Shown here: positions 9,206 through 17,511 of the stretch, piece by piece
Layout of the letters: each line of letters starts with the position of its first letter
Position numbering within the stretch: the stretch's first letter is position 1
From: Betaproteobacteria bacterium
Lineage (GTDB): Bacteria > Pseudomonadota > Gammaproteobacteria > Burkholderiales > Casimicrobiaceae
Length of the DNA: 64,000 bases
Reading direction: 5' to 3'
NCBI GenBank assembly: GCA_016716425.1
Contig: JADJWJ010000014.1
Location: 62,001-126,000, forward strand
The notes under the pieces: generated by a model
The model's database searches: none
What the model saw: only the letters and a program-made list of their open reading frames with translations
What the model was told of the DNA's origin: nothing
Made by a program: the position numbers and the translations under genes

Positions 9206-10720
9206 TCATGCAGACGCGCCCGCCATCGCGAGTCCGATGGCCGGCAGGTCCCAGTCCGCGGCCGGCCGCGCCGGCGTCAACCGGCCCCCGTGGATGACGG
9301 CGATGCGATCGGCCAGCGCGAAAATCTCGTCGAGGTCGTCCGAGATCAGCAGCACGGCCGCACCGCGGGCGCAGGCGTCGAGCAGCTGCTGGTGGACGAA
9401 CGCGACGGCGCCGATGTCGAGGCCCCACGTCGGCTGGTTGGCAACGATGAGCGGCGGTGCGGTTCCGCCCGCTGCCTCACCGGCGAGCGCGCGGCCGAGG
9501 ATCAGCTTCTGCATGTTGCCGCCGGACAGCGCGCGCGCAGGCGTGTCGACGCCGCCGCCGGCGCGCACGTCGAACCGCCCGACGACCTCGCGCGCGAACC
9601 GGCGCGCGGCGCGCCGGCGCACGATGCCCCGGCGCGCGAAGCGCGTCCGGTAGTGCTCGGCGATCGCGTTCTCCCACAGTGGCAGGTCGCCGATGAGCCC
9701 CACCGCGTGCCGGTCGTCCGGGATGCGCGCGACGCCGGCTGCGATCCACGCGCGCGCGTCGGCCGGCAGCGCGCGCCCCGCAACGGTGACCCGGCCCGCG
9801 TCCGGCGCGCGCAACCCGCACAGGATTTCGGCAAGTGCCTGCTGGCCGTTGCCCGAGACGCCTGCGATCGCGGCGATCTCGCCGGCGCGCAACGCGAGCG
9901 ACACCGAGGTCAGCGCGTTCGCGACGGTCACGCCTTCGATCGCGCAGACGACGCTGCCGGCGGTGTGCGGCCTCGCGACCGGCGCCGGCACGTCGCGGCC
10001 GACCATCAGGTGCGCGAGCGCGCCGCGGTCGGCACTCTCCGTGGCGCGGGTCGCGACCAGCTTGCCCGCCCGCAACACGGCGATGCGGTCGGACACGCGC
10101 AGCACTTCCGGCAGCTTGTGGCTGATGAAGATCAGCGACAGACCTTCGGCGACCAGCCGCTCGAGCGTGGCGAACAGCGATTCGGACTCCTGCGGCGTCA
10201 GCACCGCCGTCGGCTCGTCGAGGATCAGCACGCGCGCGTCGCGCGTGAGCGCCTTCAGGATCTCGACGCGCTGGCGCTCGCCGACCGAAAGCGCGGCCAC
10301 GCGCGCGTCCGGGTCGACCGCGAGGCCGAACCGCTGCGCGGTGGCGACGAGGCGCGCGCGCGCCTCCGCGCGCCGCGACTTCGGCCGCCACAGCGGCTCG
10401 GTGCCCAGCATCACGTTGTCGAGCACCGACAGGTTGTCGGCGAGCGCGAAGTGCTGGTGGACCATGCCGATGCCCGCGGCGAGCGCCGCGGCGGGGTCGC
10501 CGGGCGGCAGGGGCCGGCCGAATGCCTCGATCGTGCCTTCGTCCGGCACGTAGTGGCCGAACAGGATCGACACCAGCGTGGACTTGCCGGCACCGTTCTC
10601 GCCGAGCAGCGCCAGCACCTCGCCGTGCGCGAGCTCGAGCGAGATCGCGTCGTTCGCGGTGAGCGGCCCGAAGCGCTTGGTGATGCCGGTCAGGCGCAGG
10701 ACAGGCGCGCGTGGATCCAC
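9206..10720 (-). CDS. ABC transporter ATPase, two domains (nucleoside/BmpA type)
   Basis: A 504-residue cytoplasmic ATPase with two ABC cassettes in tandem. The first has Walker A GENGAGKST (about 42-50), Q-loop HQHFALADNLSV, signature LSVGERQRVEI and Walker B VLILDEPT. The second has a degenerate Walker A (AGVSGNGQQ, no GKS) but keeps LSGGNMQKLILGRAL. This mix is usual for sugar/nucleoside two-domain ATPases (RbsA, YufO). It energises uptake by the two permeases encoded downstream. ATG at 10720 gives MDPRAPVLRLTGITKRFG, the normal beginning. Confidence 0.9.
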   Translation of the reverse strand: MDPRAPVLRLTGITKRFGPLTANDAISLELAHGEVLALLGENGAGKSTLVSILFGHYVPDEGTIEAFGRPLPPGDPAAALAAGIGMVHQHFALADNLSVLDNVMLGTEPLWRPKSRRAEARARLVATAQRFGLAVDPDARVAALSVGERQRVEILKALTRDARVLILDEPTAVLTPQESESLFATLERLVAEGLSLIFISHKLPEVLRVSDRIAVLRAGKLVATRATESADRGALAHLMVGRDVPAPVARPHTAGSVVCAIEGVTVANALTSVSLALRAGEIAAIAGVSGNGQQALAEILCGLRAPDAGRVTVAGRALPADARAWIAAGVARIPDDRHAVGLIGDLPLWENAIAEHYRTRFARRGIVRRRAARRFAREVVGRFDVRAGGGVDTPARALSGGNMQKLILGRALAGEAAGGTAPPLIVANQPTWGLDIGAVAFVHQQLLDACARGAAVLLISDDLDEIFALADRIAVIHGGRLTPARPAADWDLPAIGLAMAGASA

Positions 10721-10735
10721 GTCGTTTCCGGATGG

Positions 10736-10821
10736 GACTCCCTCTCCCGCCTGCGGGAGAGGGTTGGGGTGAAGGGCTGCCCCTCACCCCAGCCCTCTCC
10801 CCGCACGCGGGGAGAGGGAGT
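10736..10821. repeat. Inverted-repeat element (CCCTCTCCC/GGGAGAGGG family)
   Basis: The sequence runs ACTCCCTCTCCCG...CGGGAGAGGG, TTGGGGTGA, CCCTCACCCCA, then CCCTCTCCCCG...CGGGGAGAGGGAGT. Outer ends and inner hairpins are complementary. It fills the gap between the receptor gene stop (10843) and the ATPase start (10720) and may act as a partial terminator or RNA processing site that keeps the receptor more abundant than the membrane parts, as is common in ABC operons. Confidence 0.75.
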
Positions 10822-10842
10822 CGCACATCGGGGAGGTGGCGG

Positions 10843-11844
10843 CTATTTGGCCGTGGACTTGGGCTCGGTCTCGACCACCTGCACCTTGAACTTGCCGTCG
10901 AGGATGTCCTTCTGCTTCGCGGCGACCCTCGCCTGCAGGTCCTTCGGTACCTTGGCGTCGAACGTCCCGTACTTCGACAGCTCCGAGCCCTTGTACTTCA
11001 TCGTCGAGAACTGACCGTAGTCCTCGGCCTTGAACTTGCCCTGCTTGACGTTGTTGAGCGCCGTGTTGATCGTCGGCTCCATGTTCCACAGCGCCGACAC
11101 GACGACGGTGTCCGGGTACTGCGCCTGCGTGTCGATCACGTTGCCGATCGCGAGCTTGCCGCGCTCCTTCGCCGCGTCGGACACGCCGAAGCGCTCGGCG
11201 TACATGACGTCCGCACCCTTCTCGATCATCGCGAACGCCGCCTCCTTGGCCTTCGGCGGGTCGAACCACGAGCCGATGAACGTCACGTAGAACTGGACCT
11301 TCGGGTTCACTTCCCTGGCACCCGCCATGAACGCGTGCATCAGCCGGTTGACCTCCGGGATCGGGTAGCCGCCGACCATGCCGATCCTGTTGGTCTTCGT
11401 CATGCCGCCGGCGACCATGCCGGTCAGGTACGCGGGCTCCTGGATGTAGTTGTCGAACACCGCGAAGTTCGGCTCCTGCGGCTTGCCCGAGCTGCCCATC
11501 AGGAACGACACCTTCGGGTAGTCCTTGGCGACCTTGCGCGCGGCGGCTTCGACCGCGAACGATTCCCCGACGATCAGCGTGTTGCCCTTCTCGGCGAACT
11601 CGCGCATCACCCGCTCGTAGTCCGCGTTGGCGACCTTCTCCGAGAACACGTACTCGATCTCGCCGCGGTCCTTCGCCGCGTTCAGCGCCTTGTGGATGCG
11701 GCTCACCCACTGCTGCTCGACCGGCACCGTGTAGATCGCCGCCACCTTGATCTTGTTCTGCGCCAGCGCCACCTGCGCGCCCGCGCCGAGCGCGAGCGCC
11801 ACCACCGCGGCGCCTGCCTTCATCCACCCGCGTCGAGTCAGCAT
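10843..11844 (-). CDS. BmpA/PnrA-type nucleoside-binding periplasmic protein
   Basis: This 333-residue receptor begins MLTRRGWMKAGAAVVALALG, a signal peptide whose TRRGWMK resembles a twin-arginine motif. The mature part begins NKIKVAAIYTVPVEQQWVSRIH and has the PnrA/BmpA fold features (GMVAGGMTKTNRIGMVGGYPIPEVNR, FIGSWFDPPKAKEAA). Family members bind nucleosides or purines; with the URC genes downstream a pyrimidine ligand is the natural guess. An AGGGGA Shine-Dalgarno lies about eight bases before the ATG at 11844. It is the first gene of the minus-strand transporter run. Confidence 0.88.
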   Translation of the reverse strand: MLTRRGWMKAGAAVVALALGAGAQVALAQNKIKVAAIYTVPVEQQWVSRIHKALNAAKDRGEIEYVFSEKVANADYERVMREFAEKGNTLIVGESFAVEAAARKVAKDYPKVSFLMGSSGKPQEPNFAVFDNYIQEPAYLTGMVAGGMTKTNRIGMVGGYPIPEVNRLMHAFMAGAREVNPKVQFYVTFIGSWFDPPKAKEAAFAMIEKGADVMYAERFGVSDAAKERGKLAIGNVIDTQAQYPDTVVVSALWNMEPTINTALNNVKQGKFKAEDYGQFSTMKYKGSELSKYGTFDAKVPKDLQARVAAKQKDILDGKFKVQVVETEPKSTAK

Positions 11845-12025
11845 TCGTTCGTCCCCTGGAATTGGACATCGTCGGAGGCCCGGCGCACTGTCGCGGTGCG
11901 CCGGACGTCGCCGCGCATGCGGGATCGCCGCATTGCAGCATGACCGCAATGCTACATCAGCAAACGCAGGAGTGGACCCGCGCGCACCCGGTCGGCGCGA
12001 TCCGCCCGGCACGCCCGGAACACGG

Positions 12026-12628
12026 TCAGCTGAACAGCAGCCGATGCCCGTCGCGCCCGGGTGCGTCCTTCAGCACGTGAAGGCGGCTGGAGCGCGGGAC
12101 GCCGGCCAGCAGGTACTCCATCTGGTCGGCGAGGATGCGGCGGTTGCGCAGGATGAAGTGCTCGTGCCGGTTGGGCACGTAGGGCACGTACAGCAGCGGC
12201 ATCCCCGCCTGCTCCGGCGAGCGGCCGCCCTTGCGGGTGTTGCAGCTGCGGCAGGCGGTCACCGTGTTGGTCCACGAATCGCGCCCGCCCCGGGAGACCG
12301 GCACGACGTGGTCGCGCGAAAGCTCGCGGACCAGGAAGCGCTTGCCGCAATATGCGCACAGCTGGCGGTCGCGGGCGAACAGCATCGAGTTGGTGAGGCC
12401 GGGCGCGTGCAGGTGCGAGCCGGCGCCGGTGCCCTTGATCGCGAGAATCGACTTGGTCGCAATCCGCGACCGCTCGCCGTTCCTCTGCCAGCCGCCGCGG
12501 AACTCGCGGACCTCCCGGCCGATCGACCACGCCACCATCTGCTTGGCGTGATAGGTGATCGCTTCCTCGAGTTCCACCCAGGCCTGCGGGAGCCCGGCCA
12601 TGTCGACGGTCAGTACGAGCGGTTCCAT
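12026..12628 (-). CDS. HNH endonuclease family protein
   Basis: A 200-residue cytoplasmic protein. The core HNH module runs CAYCGKRF (first zinc knuckle, about 91-98), LSRDHVVPVSRGGRDSWTNTVTAC (His-Asn catalytic part) and CRSCNTRKGG (second knuckle). The N-terminal 90 residues are of the kind found in bacterial stand-alone HNH proteins of unknown role. It is not associated with an intein, phage terminase or restriction gene in this window. It faces the same way as the transporter genes but is separated by about 180 bases. Confidence 0.85.
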   Translation of the reverse strand: MEPLVLTVDMAGLPQAWVELEEAITYHAKQMVAWSIGREVREFRGGWQRNGERSRIATKSILAIKGTGAGSHLHAPGLTNSMLFARDRQLCAYCGKRFLVRELSRDHVVPVSRGGRDSWTNTVTACRSCNTRKGGRSPEQAGMPLLYVPYVPNRHEHFILRNRRILADQMEYLLAGVPRSSRLHVLKDAPGRDGHRLLFS

Positions 12629-12720
12629 GGTGCGTCTGTGCGGTTCGCGCCGGCGAACGCGACGTTCGCCCGCGCGCGTGGCACAAAGTATGCATCAAGG
12701 CGGCCCGCCTTGTCTGCAGA

Positions 12721-12810
12721 GGGTCTGACCCCTATCGTGCAATCCACTTCATGTTTGGGGTCTGACCCTTAACATGCACTCCGTTGCATGGCATGTTTGG
12801 GGTCTGACCC
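12721..12810. repeat. Three GGGTCTGACCC boxes
   Basis: GGGTCTGACCC occurs at 12721-12731, 12758-12768 and 12800-12810. The last two lie in near-identical 42-base units that include TTAACATGCACTCC and GCATG. The same core and the same CACTCC loop occur in a perfect hairpin at 29741-29789, and diverged cores occur at 44211-44338. Nothing in the units codes for a recognisable protein. Confidence 0.75.
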
Positions 12811-13152
12811 TTAACATGCACTCCATTGCATGGGAGGCCCGCGCTCGATTTCGTCGGGCCCCGGCGGGTCGCCCCGCCGGGGTGCCGCGACTCCTGACCG
12901 GACCGGCCTTGCGGCGCCGGTCCGGCGGCGATCCCGATCTTCGGTTGGGAAGGCCGCGCACAGCCTTCGAAATCGCCGGTACTGCGGCCCGGGTCATCCC
13001 CGGGAGGTTCCTGTGAACATGAGCGTCACCTCCCCGCCTTGACTGGCGGCGGATGCGAAGGCGCGTGGATTCCGCGCCCGCGTTCCGTTTCACGTTTGCG
13101 TTCCGGCGTCCACATGGCGCGCCGGTCCTGCCGCCCGGTGTCGCCACCGGGC
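12811..13152. other. Gene-less stretch
   Basis: About 340 bases after the repeat boxes. Short GC-rich inverted repeats are seen (CGGCGGGTCGCCCCGCCG near 12862, CCGGACCGGCCTTGCGGCGCCGGTCCGG near 12896-12925 in two complementary halves), which could end transcription. No convincing coding frame, RNA gene or promoter was identified. Confidence 0.4.
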
Positions 13153-13353
13153 TCACTGCCCCGCCGCATAGCGGCAGGCGAGTTCGAACAGGTGGCGCGC
13201 GATGCCTTCGGCCTCGTGCGCCGCCTCCGCGGCGGCGATGCGGATGATCAAGCCGTCCGCCGCCTGCCGGTAAATCCCCTCGCGACCCGCGCGGATGAGC
13301 TCCATGTGCTCCCGCCCGTACGGCCGCTCGAGCTCTTCGAGTAGCCTTGCCAT
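13153..13353 (-). CDS. Small hypothetical helical protein
   Basis: Sixty-six residues beginning MARLLEELERPYGREHMELI, rich in Ala/Glu/Arg and likely all helix (EAAHEAEGIARHLFELACRY). A GAGG Shine-Dalgarno lies eight bases before the ATG. No family recognised. It is the last of three small minus-strand ORFs that face the phage-type regulator at 14127. Confidence 0.45.
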   Translation of the reverse strand: MARLLEELERPYGREHMELIRAGREGIYRQAADGLIIRIAAAEAAHEAEGIARHLFELACRYAAGQ

Positions 13354-13452
13354 TTCGTGTGCCTCATTGTCGTCATTGGTTGTGGCACCAGGCTACAAAC
13401 GAGCCCGGCGCCGAATGGCCCCCGGGCTACTTCCGCGGAGGACGCGCGGTCG

Positions 13453-13656
13453 CTACATCGCGCCGTCCGCCGCGGTAACCCGGCCGCCTTCGAATTCCTC
13501 GTTCATGCCGGCGATGCCGACCGACGGCTGCCCTTCGCCCGGGGCGAGGTGCCGACCGTCGATGCCGCAGCCAAACGCGGCCCCGGTCACCGGGGACACG
13601 CGCAGCGTGAGCCGCAGCAGGCTCGCGTCGGGGGTCGTGCCGAATTGCCTTGCCAT
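13453..13656 (-). CDS. Small hypothetical protein
   Basis: Sixty-seven residues starting MARQFGTTPDASLLRLTLRV. A strong AAGGAGA ribosome site is about nine bases upstream of the ATG at 13656, which is why that start is preferred over one 45 bases earlier. No domain recognised; glycine-rich second half. It is transcribed in the same direction as the ORFs at 13153 and 13817. Confidence 0.4.
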   Translation of the reverse strand: MARQFGTTPDASLLRLTLRVSPVTGAAFGCGIDGRHLAPGEGQPSVGIAGMNEEFEGGRVTAADGAM

Positions 13657-13816
13657 GGTTCCCGCTCTCCTTTCCTCCGCGTGCGGCGCACCGAACGGCA
13701 CGCACCAGCGCGAATGGCCAGTCCTCGACGGCTGGCGGAACGATCAGGAGGGGGAAAAGCGACCTTCCGACTGTTCCGCCTGCACACCCGGCGGAATGTC
13801 TTCCGGTCGGGTGGCG

Positions 13817-13954
13817 CTACAGCGTCTTTTCCACGCCGGAATTGACCGGCGAGTTGACGCACCGCTGCAGGCCCGCAACGGCGAACTCCATGGCGATGCC
13901 ATGCGCGCGGGGCGCCCGGATCATGCCGATGAATTTTCGCTCGAGGGTCTTCAT
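13817..13954 (-). CDS. Very small hypothetical protein opposite the regulator
   Basis: Forty-five residues, MKTLERKFIGMIRAPRAHGI..., with a basic N-terminus. There is no clear ribosome site, so this is tentative. It is the first ORF on the minus strand across the divergent gap (13955-14126) from the repressor-like gene, the position a Cro or excision gene takes in temperate phages, but no helix-turn-helix is visible. Confidence 0.25.
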   Translation of the reverse strand: MKTLERKFIGMIRAPRAHGIAMEFAVAGLQRCVNSPVNSGVEKTL

Positions 13955-14126
13955 GGGGTGCGGTGAGACGATGTCAGTCCACGTGAGAACGAATGACGCG
14001 ATAATACGGTCGGCGCACGCCCGCGCGCAAGCGGAAAATTCCCGTCGTGGCCGATCGCGTGACGAAAATGCAACACACAATTCCTGACAGCCGTCCGGCC
14101 GACCCTTGCCGGCGGCCGCGTCGCCG

Positions 14127-14564
14127 ATGACCCTCGGCGAGCGACTACGCCTGGTCCGCGGCGCCGAGAGCCAGAAGGCGTTCGCGGCGGCGCTCGGCGT
14201 CCACGAGAACACGGTGTCGAACGCCGAGCGGCGCAGTTCCGCCACGCAGGAGTACCTGCTGCGCCTCGCCGACGAGCGCAACGTCAACCTGCACTGGCTG
14301 CTGACCGGCCGCGGCGCGATGCGCGTCGAGGACCCCGACGGCTCGCTGCTCGCGGAGAAGCTCTCGCTCGCGCTCACCGACGCGCTGCGGGTGGCGTACG
14401 GCGCGCGCTATGCGAGCGTCCCGCTGGAGACACGCGCCCGGGCGCTGCGCGCCGGCGCCACGTACCTGCGCGCGATCGGCGTCACCGAGGACACGCTGCC
14501 CGATACGGAATCGCTGGCGAAGCTGGTCCGGCTGACGATCGACGTGATGCGCCGCGCCGACTGA
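14127..14564 (+). CDS. Cro/CI-type helix-turn-helix regulator
   Basis: A 145-residue protein. Residues 4-60 form an HTH_3 DNA-binding domain (TLGERLRLVR...SQKAFAAALGVHENTVSNAER), followed by NVNLHWLLTGRG, a segment typical of phage CI-like repressors. The C-terminal half is a short helical region without the Ser-Lys LexA-type peptidase, so it would not self-cleave. ATG at 14127 was preferred over a TTG at 14106. The divergent AT-richer gap upstream, with repeated TGACG words, is the likely operator. Confidence 0.75.
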   Translation: MTLGERLRLVRGAESQKAFAAALGVHENTVSNAERRSSATQEYLLRLADERNVNLHWLLTGRGAMRVEDPDGSLLAEKLSLALTDALRVAYGARYASVPLETRARALRAGATYLRAIGVTEDTLPDTESLAKLVRLTIDVMRRAD

Positions 14565-14645
14565 CCGGTTCGTCCCCGGTCGGGCGCCGGGCACGGTGTT
14601 GCCGCACTGCTACACTGCCGCGCATCGCATGCGCCGGATCTCCCG

Positions 14646-16721
14646 ATGGCCCCCCACGCGCTTCGCACCCGAATTGCCGCCTGTTCGCTCGTCGTGTTGG
14701 CGACCTTCACCGGCGGCGAAGCGCGCGCCGCCTTTCCTCCGCTGCCCGCCGGCACCGCCGTCGAGTTCTACCACGCGGCGTTCGACCACTACTTCATCAC
14801 GCAGGACCCGGAAGAGATCGCCGCGCTCGACGAGGGCCGTACCAACGGCTGGACGCGCACGGGACGGGGATTCGCGGTCTTTCCCGCAGCGACGACCGGT
14901 GCCAACCCGGTGTGCCGCTTCTACATTCCCCCGGAGCACGGCGACTCGCACTTCTTCTCGGCGTCGCTCGCCGAGTGCGCGGACATCCTCGGCAGGATCG
15001 GGACCGATCCCAACTACAGCGGCTACTACTACGAGTCGCCCAACGCCTTCTATGCCGCGCTGCCCGATCCGGTGACCGGCGCGTGCCCGGCGAACATGAC
15101 GCCTGTCTTCCGGTTGTGGAACCAGCGCGCGGACTCCAATCACCGCTATACGGCCGACCCCGGCATCAAGGCCGCGATGCAGGCGAAGGGCTACGTCGCG
15201 GAGGGCTACGGCGCGAACGCGGCGAGCCTGTGCACGACGGCCGCGGTTCTGGTGGACGCGCTCACCGTCCCGTCGGGACGCTCGCCGTTCGCCGCCGGCT
15301 GCGAGGGCGTCGTGGCGGGCGGCACCGCTTACGTGAACTCGGAAGTCGAGCCCTACCTGGCCGTCAATCCGGTCGATCCCGACAACATGATCGCCGTCTG
15401 GCAGCAGGACCGCTGGTCGAACGGCGGCGCGCGCGGACTGGGCGGCGCGTACTCGCTGGACGGCGGCGGTACGTGGACGCGCATCGGCGTGCCGTTCTCC
15501 CGTTGCTCGGGCGGCGACGCCGGCAACGGCGGCGACTGGGAGCGCGCGACCGATCCGTGGGTGACCTTCGCGCCTGACGGCACCGCGCACTGGATGGCGC
15601 TCGCGTTCAACAACGTGCGCAATGGCGACAACGCGATGCTCGCGTCCCGCTCGACCGACGGCGGCCGCACGTGGAGCACGCCGGCCTCGCTGCGCCGCGA
15701 CGGTGCGGCGAGCTTCAACGACAAGAATTCGATCACCGCCGACGCTACCGACGCGCGCTTCGTCTACGCGGTGTGGGACCGATTGACCGGCAACAACGGC
15801 CCCACCTGGTTCGCCCGCACCAGCGACGGCGGCCTGACCTGGGAGCCGGCGCGCGAGATCTACGACCCCGGCGCGGACAGCCAGACGATCAACAACCAGA
15901 TCGTCGTGCTGCCCGACGGCACGCTCGTGCTGCACTTCACCGAGCTCGCGAACGTCGGCGCCGCGAACCTGCGGCTGCGGATCATGCGCTCGACCGACAA
16001 GGGCGCGACGTGGTCGGCGCCGATCACGGTCGCGGCGCTCCAGACCGTCGGGACGGTCGATCCCGAAAGCGGCTTCGGCATTCGCGACGGCTCCATTCTC
16101 GGCGCCATCGCAGTCGGTCGCAACGGCGTGCTGGCGCTCGCGTGGCAGGACGCCCGCTTCTCCGGCAGCCACGACGGCGTTGCGTTCGCGCGCTCGACGG
16201 ACGGCGGGCTGACGTGGTCGGCACCCGTCCGCGTCAACGGCGACGCATCCGTTCCGGCGTTCCTGCCGGCCGTGGCGATCCGCGACGACGGTACCGTCGG
16301 CGTCACGTACTACGACTTGCGCGCCGAGACCGCCGGCCCCGGCACGCTGCCCACGCTGTTCTGGCTCGCCACGTCGGGCGACGGCACCGCGTGGACCGAA
16401 CGCACGATCGCGGGGCCGTTCGACTACGCGACCGCGCCGCTCGCGGGAGGGCGGCTCTTCCTCGGCGACTACACGGCGCTGGTGCCCGTCGGCACGTCGT
16501 TCGTCGCGCTGTTCGGGCAGACCACCGCGAGCGCGGACAACCGCTCGGACATGACGGCCGCGCTGGCGCGTGGCGTGGTTCCGGTGCCATTGCGCGACGC
16601 GCGCCCGGCCAGGGCGGCGGTCGCGTCCGCCGGGATCTCCGCGGAGCTTGCCGAGCGCTCCACGGCGCACGCACGGGCCGTTGTCGCGCAGCGGCTGCGC
16701 GAGCGCGCGTTCGCTCCGTAG
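14646..16721 (+). CDS. Secreted BNR/sialidase-like protein with DUF5648 module
   Basis: The 691-residue protein begins with a signal peptide ending near residue 28 (EARAA). Residues 35-200 are a DUF5648 module (EFYHAAFDHYFIT, CRFYIPPEHGDSHFFSA, VFRLWNQRADSNHRYTAD, CTT end). Residues 215-640 are a beta-propeller with at least five Asp-box repeats (SLDGGGTW, STDGGRTW, TSDGGLTW, STDKGATW, STDGGLTW), the sialidase/exo-alpha fold. Asp-boxes are structural, so sialidase activity is not implied. The pairing of DUF5648 with a propeller suggests a cell-surface or extracellular binding role. Confidence 0.85.
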   Translation: MAPHALRTRIAACSLVVLATFTGGEARAAFPPLPAGTAVEFYHAAFDHYFITQDPEEIAALDEGRTNGWTRTGRGFAVFPAATTGANPVCRFYIPPEHGDSHFFSASLAECADILGRIGTDPNYSGYYYESPNAFYAALPDPVTGACPANMTPVFRLWNQRADSNHRYTADPGIKAAMQAKGYVAEGYGANAASLCTTAAVLVDALTVPSGRSPFAAGCEGVVAGGTAYVNSEVEPYLAVNPVDPDNMIAVWQQDRWSNGGARGLGGAYSLDGGGTWTRIGVPFSRCSGGDAGNGGDWERATDPWVTFAPDGTAHWMALAFNNVRNGDNAMLASRSTDGGRTWSTPASLRRDGAASFNDKNSITADATDARFVYAVWDRLTGNNGPTWFARTSDGGLTWEPAREIYDPGADSQTINNQIVVLPDGTLVLHFTELANVGAANLRLRIMRSTDKGATWSAPITVAALQTVGTVDPESGFGIRDGSILGAIAVGRNGVLALAWQDARFSGSHDGVAFARSTDGGLTWSAPVRVNGDASVPAFLPAVAIRDDGTVGVTYYDLRAETAGPGTLPTLFWLATSGDGTAWTERTIAGPFDYATAPLAGGRLFLGDYTALVPVGTSFVALFGQTTASADNRSDMTAALARGVVPVPLRDARPARAAVASAGISAELAERSTAHARAVVAQRLRERAFAP

Positions 16722-16834
16722 CGGAGTCGCGAGTCCGGCACCGCGTCGGCGCGCGGCGTCGGACTTCCCTGCCGGACGCCTCGCACGCCCGGGCCCCGCG
16801 CACTGCGTGCGGCGGGCTCCGGGAAGGACTAGTC

Positions 16835-17275
16835 CTACCGCTTCGGAGCCTGCGCCCGAGCTCGCACCGCGTTGGCCGAACGCACGGCCTGCGGCAGGAC
16901 CGCGTCGAACGCAGCGGCGTAGAGTGCCTTGTTGGCCTCGGTGAATCCGTCCGCGGTCACGTCGAACTTGCGTGGCGCCTCCACGTAGATGGCAAACGTC
17001 ACGGGCGTTACGCCCTTCGGCCAGGCGAAGTAGGCAGGCCCCCACTTGGTGAGGACCTCGATGTCCCGCTTGTTCTTTCCGGTCCGCGCTATCACATCGG
17101 TTACCCCAGCCGCGCTCAGTGCAGCCGTGTGCGGCCCGACGAGCGGCGACAGCGCCGCCCAGGCCATCTCCGCCTGCGTCTGGGCGGATCCACCCGCCGC
17201 GGCCGTTTGCTGTGCCCATGCCGGCGCGGCGAACGCTGCGGCGGCGGCGACCATCAGGATCGGTTGCAGTCGCAT
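16835..17275 (-). CDS. Small secreted hypothetical protein
   Basis: 146 residues with a clear signal peptide (MRLQPILMVAAAAAFAAPAWAQQ). The mature part is rich in Ala and has no motif recognised; ARTGKNKRDIEVLTKWGPAYFAWPKGVTPVTFAIYVEAP... looks like one compact alpha/beta domain. ATG at 17275 puts the signal at the N-terminus. It faces the BNR protein tail to tail across 113 bases with GC-rich complementary stretches. Confidence 0.65.
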   Translation of the reverse strand: MRLQPILMVAAAAAFAAPAWAQQTAAAGGSAQTQAEMAWAALSPLVGPHTAALSAAGVTDVIARTGKNKRDIEVLTKWGPAYFAWPKGVTPVTFAIYVEAPRKFDVTADGFTEANKALYAAAFDAVLPQAVRSANAVRARAQAPKR

Positions 17276-17511
17276 GACCAGGCCCTCCGCTTCGGGGTAA
17301 CGCGAGCATTCTACTGCGACGAAGTCCGCCGGCGCGCGCCGGCGCTTTGCGGGCCCGGAGCGCGGTGTGGCAAACGACGGGACGGAAGCGCGACCGCCGC
17401 ACCGTCGGGCCCCGAATACCGGCTCAAAGACGGCTCGGCGCACGCGCCGCCGGCGTCAACTTCGCGCGGACGGACGACGCGCGCGGCAACCCGCGGCGAC
17501 CGACCGCTCCG

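Noticed and set aside
12721..12810. Possible CRISPR-like array (regular 37-42 base spacing)
   Set aside because: Only three units, and the intervening bases are the same between units, so there are no spacers; also no cas genes.
12774..13016. 80-codon plus-strand ORF over the repeat boxes
   Set aside because: Starts within the repeat and has no ribosome site or domain.
13295..13966. Plus-strand ORFs across the small minus ORFs
   Set aside because: Codon composition and lack of ribosome sites favour the minus strand.
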